Assembly (NCBI GenBank): GCA_965218235.1
Contig: OZ244596.1
Coordinates: forward strand, 1,736,001-1,800,000
Source: CADCWK01 sp965218235
GTDB taxonomy: Bacteria; Chloroflexota; Chloroflexia; Thermomicrobiales; UBA6265
Length of the DNA: 64,000 nucleotides
Direction of reading: 5' to 3'
The notes under the pieces are model-generated. The model did no database searches. It was given only the letters and a program-made list of their open reading frames with translations, and was not told the DNA's origin. Position 1 is the stretch's first letter; the number at the start of each line of letters is the position of its first letter. Made by a program: the position numbers and the translations under genes. This document shows positions 43,770 through 51,184 of this stretch, piece by piece.

Positions 43770-44999
43770 TGGTCTGTCACGGCTGAATCATCAGTGGCAG
43801 GGCATCTGCGGCAGGATAGCATCGACTCGCCGTCCTGCCGCTGGAGTCCCGCCATGGCCTACCCATACCGCGTCGCACTCACGGTCGAGCAACGCGCCGA
43901 CTTGCGCACCCTCGTCGGTTCGGGGAGGGCCCCGGCCCGGATGCTGACCCGCGCCCGCGTCCTGCTCAAAGCCGATCATGGCGAGGGCGGCCCCGGCTGG
44001 TCCGATGCCGCCATCGCCCAGGCGCTCGACCTGCATCCCGGCACCGTCCAGCGCATCCGGCGCCAGTTCGTCACCGACGGCCTGACTCCGACCCTGGCCC
44101 GCAAGCGGCCCGACCGGGTCTATGCGCGCACGCTCGATGGCCGCCAGGAAGCCCAGCTCATCGCGCGGGCCTGCTCCGCGGCGCCCGACGGGCAGGCCCG
44201 CTGGAGTCTCCGTCTGCTCGCCGACGAAATCGTCCGACTGGAGGTCGTCGACGCCATCTCCTACGAGACCGTCCGTCGCACACGCAAAAAAACGTCCTCA
44301 AGCCGCACCTGAGTGCGCAGTGGTGCTTCGCGCCGACCGCCGACCCCGCCTTCGTCTGGTCGATGGAGGACGTGCTGGCGGTCTACGAGCGGCCCTACGA
44401 TGCGGCGCGTCCCGTCGTCTGTCTCGACGAGACCAGCCGCCAGCTGCTCGGCGACACCCGGCCTCCACTCCCGGCGGTGCCCGGTCAAGTGGCCCGCACT
44501 GATCCTGAATATGTCCGGGGCGGCGTCGCCAACCTCTTCCTGGTGACCGAGCCGCTACGGGGCTGGCGCCACGTTACGGTGAGTCAGCAGCGCACCCGGA
44601 TCGACTTCGCCCACTGTGTCCGGGAGCGTGTCGAGGTCCACGATCCCCATGCCGAGCGGATCGTCCTGGTGCTCGACCAGCTCAACACCCACTCCCCAGC
44701 CTCGCTGTATGCTGCCTTCCCGCCCACCGAGGCCCGCCGGCTGACCGAGAAGCTGGAGATCCACCATACGCCCAAGCATGGCAGCTGGCTGAACATGGCG
44801 GAGCGGGAGTTGAGCGTCCTGGCCCGGCAGTGCCTGGCCCAACGGCTCCCCGACCGCGACACCATGACGCACGCCGTCACGGCATGGGCCGACCGGCGCA
44901 ATGCCACCGCCTCGACCATCGACTGGCAGTTCACGACCGCTGATGCCCGGACCAAGCTGCGCCGCCTCTACCCGGCGGATGACGCGTGACGAACCACTA
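43767..44999 (+). mobile_element. IS630-family insertion sequence A
   Basis: Ends match as inverted repeats: TAGTGGTCTGTCACG on the left and, in reverse complement, TAGTGGTTCGTCACG on the right, with TA at each end as target duplication. It carries one transposase gene split by a frameshift at an A7 run. Its right TA (44998-44999) also starts a second, unrelated IS630 element. Confidence 0.85.
43854..44989 (+). CDS. IS630-family transposase, read by -1 frameshift
   Basis: ATG 43854 opens MAYPYRVALTVEQRADLRTL with a helix-turn-helix ('WSDAAIAQALDLHPGTVQRIRRQF'), ending at 44312 in this frame. A7 at 44286-44292 (CGC AAA AAA A) allows a -1 slip into the frame 'NVLKPHLSAQW...', which continues to 44989. 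DDE catalytic residues: 'VCLDETSRQ', 'LVLDQLNTHS', 'LNMAERELSVL'. Programmed frameshifting at A-runs is known in this family, so the element may be active. Confidence 0.85.
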
Positions 45000-46124
45000 A
45001 GTACATTCACAGAATTTCTGCGGGATGTGGCTGTACGCCAATGATCGAGCGCATCTGTTTGGGTACGTGATTGTACCGGTCAAAGAAGGCGGTTGCGGCG
45101 GCGATGAGCGCCTTGACGGTCGGGAAGAGTTCGCAGTGGGTGACTTCCCGCCGGAAGTGCCGCCAGAGCATCTCGATCGGATTGAGCCATGGGCTGTAGC
45201 TTGGAAGATAGAGCAGGACGAGACGGCCCGCCGCACCACGCACCACCGCCTCGATCTCATCGCCTTCGTGGGTGGAGGCGTTGTCCCATGCCACATAGAT
45301 GGTTCCGGCGGGATGCTTCTCCACCAACGCCTCAAGGAGTTCGGCGATTTCGCGCCGTCGTTTATGCCGGCGGATGAGGACGACGGTCTGGCCGGCATGG
45401 TAATCCACCGCCCCAATGCCGTACCGTTTCTGTGGCTGGCCAGGCGTTGAAATCATCACCTGCTGGCCTTTGGGACTCCACATGGCCGTGAGCGTTGGTA
45501 GCCAACTCAGGTTGAACTCGTCGGCATAGTAGAAGTGATCATCGGGGGCGAGGTGGTCACGCATGGCTTCAATCGTCTTTTTTTGAGCGCGTACGCCGGG
45601 TCGGGGCTGGTGATCGTGTGCTGCGGCCGGCTCAGCACGATGCCGACGGCTTTCAGATGCAGGCGCACGGTCTCGTCGGCAACCCGGATCCCGGTTTGCT
45701 CCGCCAGGTAGTCGGCAAGTCGCTGCAAGGTCCACAGTGAGAACGGCAGATCCAGGCTCCGGGGCCGGCGCCGCACGGCGGCAAGCAACTGGTCGACATA
45801 GGCCGCGGTGACCTTGCTGGGCGCTCCGGGATGGGGCTGGTCGCGCAGCCCTTCGATCCCCTCACTCAGGTAGCGTTTGAGCCAGCGTCGCACCGTGTCC
45901 TCGCTCATGCGCACGATGCCGGCAATGGCCGCCGCCGTTAGGTGCTGCTCCCCGGCCAACAACACCATCTGGACCCGGGTCCGCAGGCGGACATCGCGGC
46001 AGGTTCGGTACACCTCGTCCAAGGCGTCAAGCTGCGTCGAGGTGAGTTCGGGAATGCGTACGGGCTGCATCGCCGCCTCCTTTTTCTCAGCATACACCCC
46101 GCAACTTCTCTTTGGTTGTACTTA
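44998..46124 (-). mobile_element. IS630-family insertion sequence B
   Basis: Inverted ends begin TAAGTACA followed by similar bases (TTCACAGA left, ACCAAAGA right) and TGCGGG inside. TA at 44998-44999 is shared with element A; the other TA is at 46123-46124. Transposase is on the minus strand. It differs from element A in sequence and ends, so the pair is two independent insertions. Confidence 0.85.
45007..46070 (-). CDS. IS630-family transposase with -1 frameshift
   Basis: ATG 46070 (GGAGG upstream) starts MQPVRIPELTSTQLDALDEV, with HTH 'LTAAAIAGIVRMSEDTVRRWLKRYL'. The first frame ends at 45507; a T7 run at 45578-45584 (A7 on the coding strand) permits a -1 slip into 'KKTIEAMRDHLAPDDHFYYADE', ending at 45007. 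DDE residues: 'YADEFNLSW', 'VAWDNASTH', 'LNPIEMLWRHFRR'. All key residues are intact. Confidence 0.85.
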
Positions 46125-46234
46125 GGCGACGAAGGCCCGCGACGATCCTGTTCGTCTCTGATGCCGGGCACTCCCGCTCACGGATCTCGCCCGGATGTCG
46201 CTTTTCCGTGCTGCGTCCATAACGCCGTTAACGA

Positions 46235-46266
46235 CAAGGGCCGGGGCGTTGATGCCCCGGCCCTTG
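46235..46266. terminator. Strong hairpin terminator
   Basis: CAAGGGCCGGGGC and GCCCCGGCCCTTG form a perfect 13-bp stem with loop GTTGAT. It lies downstream of the LPSTG protein gene (minus strand) and outside the IS elements, so it likely ends that transcript. Confidence 0.7.
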
Positions 46267-46358
46267 CCGTGGACGCTTCGAGTGCCGACTCCACGAAGAG
46301 GTGACGGGGAGCGGAGAGGTCGACGATCCTCCTCGCCCTCCGCGGTCATCTCACGAGA

Positions 46359-47582
46359 TTACCGATTCGTCGCGCGGCGGACCTGGAAGCCGATCCCGGC
46401 CAGCAGCGTCGTGATCGACAGCAAGAGCCAGATCATCCAGGCCGGGGTCGTCGAGACAGACGTGCCAGCACCGGTACTGGGCAGTGCCGTTGCGAGTCCG
46501 GTGTTCGTGCTCGCCCCAGTCCCGATGCTCGTGCTGGTCCCAGTCCCAGTGTTTGCGCTGGTGCCGGTGCCGGTGCCGGTACTGGTGTTCGTGCCAGTCC
46601 CAGTCCCGGTGCTCGTGCTGGTGCCAGTGCCAGTGCCGGTGCTGGTGTTCGTGCCGGTAGCCGTGCTGGTACTGGTGTTCGTGCTGGTGCCAGTGCCGGT
46701 GCTCGTCCCGGTCCCGGTGATGGTGCCACTCCCGGTGCCTGAGTCGTTGGCAGTTCCGGAGCCTTTGCCGGCGCCCGAGTCGTTGCCGGTGCTGCCGGTA
46801 CCGGAGCTGGAGTCGCCAACGGAATCGGAGCCGCCAGTGCCAGAGTCACTGCCGGAGCCTGAGCCACCATCGGTGCCGGCACCGCCACCACCTGAGCCGC
46901 CATCAACACCAGCGTCACCATCTGAGCCGCCGCTGCCACCGTTGGTCCCAGAGCCGCCACCGCTGTTGCCAGTGCCGCCACCGCCACCGCCACCGGAACC
47001 CGGAGCCGTGCTGGGAACACTGCCACCACCGCCACTGCCACTTCCGTCGCTCGGGACACTGCCGCCGCCGCCGTCACTCGCGGCGCCATCGTCACTGGGA
47101 GCAGTGCCACCACCGCCGTCGCTGGGAGCAGTGCCACCACCGCCGTCGCTGGGAGCAGTGCCACCACCGCCGTCGCTGGGAGCAGTGCCACCACCGCCGT
47201 CGCTGGGAGCAGTGCCACCGCCGCCATCGCTGGGAGCCGCCGAGCATTGCGGATCAGCCCCGACGAACCCGACGCCGGGCGGGAGCCCGGTCGTGGCGGT
47301 CACGTTCGCTCCCGAAAAGTTCGCGCCGCTGATGTTTGCGCCGTCGAACGTGGCGGCGGTCAGGTTGGCGCAGAAGAAGTTGGCGTTGGACAGATTCGCG
47401 CCGTTGAAGGTCGTCGCGGTCAGGTCCTGGAAGCTGAAGTCGGTTCCGCTCAGGTCCTGGCCGTCCAACTGAGCCGAGGTTGGCAGGGCCGACACCGCGA
47501 ACATGGCCAGCAAAAGACAAAGAACGGTGAAGAGCGTGCGAAGGGTCCGGAGCCGGTCGATCGTATCTCGTCTTATTGCCAT
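46359..47582 (-). CDS. LPSTG-anchored protein: pentapeptide repeats plus low-complexity stalk
   Basis: 407 aa from ATG 47582. Signal peptide ('TLFTVLCLLLAMFAVSALPTSAQ'), then pentapeptide repeats of the A(N/D)Lxx/F type ('LDGQDLSGTDFSFQDL', 'NGANLSNANFFCANLTAATF', 'ANISGANFSGANV'). A stalk follows: six APSDGGGGT units, a Gly/Ser-rich part and a Thr/Gly/Ser-rich part. Sortase signal LPSTG at residue 367, hydrophobic helix and RR end. A wall-attached surface protein; the long low-complexity stalk would hold the N-terminal domain away from the wall. Confidence 0.8.
   Translation of the reverse strand: MAIRRDTIDRLRTLRTLFTVLCLLLAMFAVSALPTSAQLDGQDLSGTDFSFQDLTATTFNGANLSNANFFCANLTAATFDGANISGANFSGANVTATTGLPPGVGFVGADPQCSAAPSDGGGGTAPSDGGGGTAPSDGGGGTAPSDGGGGTAPSDGGGGTAPSDDGAASDGGGGSVPSDGSGSGGGGSVPSTAPGSGGGGGGGTGNSGGGSGTNGGSGGSDGDAGVDGGSGGGGAGTDGGSGSGSDSGTGGSDSVGDSSSGTGSTGNDSGAGKGSGTANDSGTGSGTITGTGTSTGTGTSTNTSTSTATGTNTSTGTGTGTSTSTGTGTGTNTSTGTGTGTSANTGTGTSTSIGTGASTNTGLATALPSTGAGTSVSTTPAWMIWLLLSITTLLAGIGFQVRRATNR
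47079..47241. repeat. 27-bp tandem repeats in surface protein stalk
   Basis: About six near-identical 27-bp units, each containing CGTCGCTGGGAGCAGTGCC, encode APSDGGGGT. Units are in frame, so gain or loss changes stalk length without breaking the gene. Another degenerate repeat of GTGCTGGTGCCAGTGCC-like units runs from about 46500 to 46720. Confidence 0.8.
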
Positions 47583-47861
47583 GGCGCGGGGTGCCTCTCT
47601 CTGCCCGAACGGTCCCGGTGGGACCGTCGAGCCCGGCCACCCGGCGACCACCCTGGTCGTCCGACGCCGTGTGAATATGACACCTGTACTATAATGAGTG
47701 TTATATAACTATTGTTATAGACAATTGTGGTGAGAGACGGTAGCGTGTCTGGCCCGACAGCGTAGTACTTTCGGGGTACTATGTCTGGACGGATAGTCGT
47801 CACCTGCTAGTCGTTCTGTGTGGTCTTCGGGTCAGGATCGATAGGACAGGGAGTCAGATCG
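47583..47861. promoter_or_regulatory. AT-rich divergent promoter with palindromes
   Basis: Between the divergent LPSTG gene and the XRE regulator. TATAAT at 47690-47695 is a good -10 for rightward reading. TATAAC-TATT-GTTATA (47703-47718), ACAATTGT (about 47721) and TAGTAC...GTACTA (about 47763-47781) are dyads that could bind the XRE protein or another regulator. The AT richness stands out from the GC-rich surroundings. Confidence 0.5.
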
Positions 47862-48131
47862 ATGAAGACGATCAGGGAGTTGCGGCAGGAACGCGAGTGG
47901 ACGCAGTACGAGCTCGCCATCAAGGTTGGGGTGCACCCCCAGGCAGTCTACCTGTGGGAGAGCGGTCGCCGCATGCCGCAGGTGCCGCAGCTCCGCCGGC
48001 TGGGGCAGCTGTTCGGGCTCTGTTCCGACGAGATCGTTCTGATCGACCCCCCAGCCGCGATCAAGCGAGCCTCCCGTGGTGCCCGTCCAGGAACCGAACC
48101 ATCCGGGGGCCCGCCAGCTCAGGAATCGTGA
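47862..48131 (+). CDS. XRE-family helix-turn-helix regulator
   Basis: 89 aa, ATG 47862. A Cro/C1-type HTH covers residues 1-60: 'IRELRQEREWTQYELAIKVGV', 'AVYLWESGRRMPQVPQLRRLGQLFG'. The tail is short and disordered. It faces the LPSTG surface gene across a palindrome-rich promoter, so it may control that gene and itself (inference). Confidence 0.85.
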   Translation: MKTIRELRQEREWTQYELAIKVGVHPQAVYLWESGRRMPQVPQLRRLGQLFGLCSDEIVLIDPPAAIKRASRGARPGTEPSGGPPAQES

Positions 48132-48214
48132 CGCCGTCGTCTGGTCCTCAGGCGGGTCCGCTGGAGTGGCTGGTTCGATAGCTGGAGCCGGGAACGGCGC
48201 GGTAGGGGCTCGAC

Positions 48215-48394
48215 TCAAGACCTCGCCGCCATCCAGCGTTGGCACGGTTTCGCACCGCAGTGGCGACGGTCATCGACGTAGCGCCACTCGCCGCTGAACG
48301 TCCTGCCGGCGGCGACGTGAGCGAGGTCCGGGCCAGCCGCCTCGCCGTGATAGCTCCTGGCGCCCCATCGGGTGATCTTGAAGCCGGACTGCGC
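48215..48394 (-). CDS. Possible small protein (weak)
   Basis: 59 aa from ATG 48394 with CAGGACG 8 bases upstream. Begins MAQSGFKITRWGARSYHGEA and holds two Cys near the end (HCGAKPC). No family recognised. The ribosome site is the main support, and the stretch 48132-48668 otherwise shows no gene. Confidence 0.25.
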   Translation of the reverse strand, partial: AQSGFKITRWGARSYHGEAAGPDLAHVAAGRTFSGEWRYVDDRRHCGAKPCQRWMAARS

Positions 48395-48668
48395 CATGCG
48401 TGTCGTCCTGTCGCTGGTGTGGTCGTCGTACCCGAGTGACGCAGGGAACCCGATCGGCGTCGGGCCGATCTTCAGGGTAGGATGACATCCTGTCGGGTGA
48501 AGACAGGGTCGTGACTGCCGATGCCCATGCGGTGTTCGGCCGGCCCGGCCCCAGACACCCTGCCTGTCCATCTCACCTGACGCTCTGGCGTTCGGTTTTC
48601 GCGACCCGGACCAACATGTGCTGTCAGGCATCGGCCCAATGCGGCGCACTGAATGAAGGACGAAGCTG

Positions 48669-49220
48669 ATGATCCGACGATTGGTGACCCTCGCCGCCCT
48701 CGTCAGTCTCATGTCGCTGTCGCTGCCGACCTCGGCTCAGAGCCCGGACGATGCGACGTTCGACGACGGGATCGCCGCTGGCAAACTCACCGTCTGGTTC
48801 GAACTGACCGCTCCCGCATCCTACGAGCTCACGAACGGTCTGAAACGTTCCGCCTATGCCGACCCTGACTGGCGGGTTCGCATGGACAGCGCGGTCGGCC
48901 TGATCCTGGTCGTCGTGCGGAGCGTGGACCGGGCCAGGGACGTCGGCCCGGTCCTGACCGACTACCACGACGAAGCGGTTCGCCTGTACGACGCGATTGG
49001 GAAGGCGACCGCGACCTGTGACCGGGCGCTCGTTCGCCAGACCGCCGACCTCGCCGACCAGTGTGTCGAGGAGCTCGGCGCGAGCTCCGACGCGCTGCTC
49101 GCCTTCCAGACGTCCCTTGGTCTGTTCGTCGACTTCTCCCCGCTGGAGATCGAGCGGGCCCCACGAATGAGCCCGGTTCTGAACGACGCGACGTCAATTG
49201 GAGAGTATCAGCCGACATGA
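48669..49220 (+). CDS. Secreted hypothetical protein, upstream of antiporter
   Basis: 183 aa. Signal peptide 'MIRRLVTLAALVSLMSLSLP' ending TSAQ. Mature part is helical with two Cys (ATCDRALV, DQCVEEL). Not recognised. Its stop overlaps the start of the antiporter by 4 bp, so they are co-translated; a role in sensing or assembling the antiporter is possible. Confidence 0.6.
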   Translation: MIRRLVTLAALVSLMSLSLPTSAQSPDDATFDDGIAAGKLTVWFELTAPASYELTNGLKRSAYADPDWRVRMDSAVGLILVVVRSVDRARDVGPVLTDYHDEAVRLYDAIGKATATCDRALVRQTADLADQCVEELGASSDALLAFQTSLGLFVDFSPLEIERAPRMSPVLNDATSIGEYQPT

Positions 49221-50470
49221 TCGACGTTACCACCCTGATTCTGCTTCTGCTGGTCGCGACGGCGGCCGTCGTCCTGGCCAGTTGGCTCCGCGTCTCCTAC
49301 ACCCTCCTGCTGCTACTGATCGGGCTGGTCATCGGCGCCTCCGGCTGGTTGCCGGAGGTCGTGCCGTCGGCCGAACTGATCCTGCTCGTCTTCCTGCCGC
49401 CCCTGATCTTCGAAGCGGCCTTCCTGCTCGACCTCCGTCTGCTCTGGTCGGTCCGGGCGGGCGTGCTGACACTGGCCATGCCGGGGGTGCTCATCGCGGC
49501 CGGGGTTGGCGGGGCGCTGGTCCACTGGGGACTCGGTCTGCCGTGGATGGTGGCGCTGCTGTTCGGCGCCCTCGTGGCGGCGACTGATCCGGTCTCGGTG
49601 CTGGCGACCTTTCGCGACCTCGGCGTCGGACGCCGGCTCCGGGTCCTGGTCGAGGGCGAGAGCCTCCTCAACGACGGCACAGCGCTCGTCCTGCTCGCGA
49701 CCCTGACGACGGCTGTTCTGACCGATGAGTTCTCCGTTGGGGAAGCAACCTGGGACTTCGTTCTCTCGATCATCGGCGGCAGCCTGATCGGAATCGCCGT
49801 CGGCTGGATCGGCCACTGGATGATCGCCTCGGTCGACCAGCATCTGACTGAGATGGCCGTCTCGGTCGCGGTCGCCTATGGCGCCTTCTTCGTCGCCGAT
49901 CTGCTCGACCTGTCCGGCGTCCTGGCGACGATCGCGGCGGCAATGACCCTGGGCTGGTTCGGTCGCCGGCACGGCTGGGTCCTTACCCAGCGGTCGCGTG
50001 AGGTGTTGACGGACCTGTGGGAGTTGCTTGGGTTCACGGCCAACGCGGGGCTCTTCCTGCTGATCGGCCTCGAAGTCAGCGTCGCGGGGTTGCGCAATCA
50101 ACCCACTGCCGTCCTCTGGGGCGTGATCGCCGCGCTCGCCGGTCGGCTCGTCGTCGCGTATGCCGGCGGCGCGATACTCAACCGGTCGGGGTTCGCCATC
50201 ACGCTCCCGGAGCGGCACATCCTCTTCTGGGGCGGACTGCGCGGCGCGGTGGCGCTGGCCGGGGCGCTGAGTCTGCCGGACGGCTTCCCCTACCGGGACG
50301 AGATCCTCGCCATGACCTACGGAGCGGTCCTGTTCACTCTCCTCGCCCAGGGTCTGACGATCGGGCCACTGGTCCGGCGGCTCGGGCTCGGCACTCCGGT
50401 TTCCATCCCCGTCGAGGTTCCGGTTACCGAGGCACCGGTGTTCGCGGATCAGACGCGTGATGTTCTGTAG
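49217..50470 (+). CDS. Na+/H+ antiporter, CPA1 family
   Basis: 417 aa, about 12 hydrophobic segments. 'LVAATDPVSVLATFRDLG' carries the ion-binding Asp, followed by 'LVEGESLLNDGTALVLLATL', both CPA1 hallmarks; 'HILFWGGLRGAVALAGALSLP' is the conserved Arg helix. Exchanges Na+ or K+ for protons at the cytoplasmic membrane. ATG 49217 overlaps the upstream secreted-protein gene. Confidence 0.9.
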   Translation: MIDVTTLILLLLVATAAVVLASWLRVSYTLLLLLIGLVIGASGWLPEVVPSAELILLVFLPPLIFEAAFLLDLRLLWSVRAGVLTLAMPGVLIAAGVGGALVHWGLGLPWMVALLFGALVAATDPVSVLATFRDLGVGRRLRVLVEGESLLNDGTALVLLATLTTAVLTDEFSVGEATWDFVLSIIGGSLIGIAVGWIGHWMIASVDQHLTEMAVSVAVAYGAFFVADLLDLSGVLATIAAAMTLGWFGRRHGWVLTQRSREVLTDLWELLGFTANAGLFLLIGLEVSVAGLRNQPTAVLWGVIAALAGRLVVAYAGGAILNRSGFAITLPERHILFWGGLRGAVALAGALSLPDGFPYRDEILAMTYGAVLFTLLAQGLTIGPLVRRLGLGTPVSIPVEVPVTEAPVFADQTRDVL

Positions 50471-50523
50471 ATTCGGCCGGGTCAGGTCCGTCACCCCGGC
50501 GCAAGCTATCCCGTCCCCCGGTC

Positions 50524-50991
50524 CTAGTCCGGCGCCTCGGCCGGGACAGGGATCGGTGCCGGAGCTGACGCGCCAAGCCATTTGAGATAGATCATCTCCG
50601 GGTCGCCCGGGTCGAGGTTCTCGATGAAGCCGCTGGCGACGAAGCCAAGCCGGCCGAGCAGCATCCGCATCGCCGTGTTGGACGCGTTCGTCGAACTGAA
50701 CAGCCGGTCGCCCTCGGTCGCGGCGATCGTGGCCTGAACCAGCACCGTCCCGACGCCTCGTCGCCGGGCCGGGGTCCGGACCCGCAGGAGCGCCAGGAAC
50801 GGCAGGCCGAACAGCGACCGGTCGTGGATGGCGAAGCCGACGACCTCGTCCTCCTCCCGCGCGATGAGGCAGCGGCCTTCCGCGATCGCGCCGTCGATGA
50901 GGGCCGGGCGACCGGCGATCCTACCCTCTTCCCGCTCGACGAGCAGCACTCCATCGCGATCCTGATCGGTAGCCGATGCTACTGCAAGCAT
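50524..50991 (-). CDS. GNAT family N-acetyltransferase
   Basis: 155 aa from ATG 50991 with GAGGAG upstream. 'FLALLRVRTPARRRGVGTVLVQATIA' is the acetyl-CoA motif A (R-x-x-G-x-G), and 'NTAMRMLLGRLGFVASGF' is motif B. Substrate unknown. Confidence 0.8.
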   Translation of the reverse strand: MLAVASATDQDRDGVLLVEREEGRIAGRPALIDGAIAEGRCLIAREEDEVVGFAIHDRSLFGLPFLALLRVRTPARRRGVGTVLVQATIAATEGDRLFSSTNASNTAMRMLLGRLGFVASGFIENLDPGDPEMIYLKWLGASAPAPIPVPAEAPD

Positions 50992-51184
50992 GCTGCTCCT
51001 CTGTACTGGACGCCCTGCTCGCCTCCGTGGTGGGGCCGCAACGGGTGTCAATTGGCGGATATTCCATGATATTCGGATGACGGGCTATTGAGACCAACTC
51101 CTCCGACCGCTACGATAGCAGGACAATCCTGGTCCATCCCGTCGCCTTGATCATGGTTTCCGCCAGGATGAGGGACAGTGCCCA

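Noticed and set aside
48239..48439. 66-codon plus-strand frame
   Set aside because: No ribosome site; overlaps a slightly better minus-strand candidate, which itself is weak.
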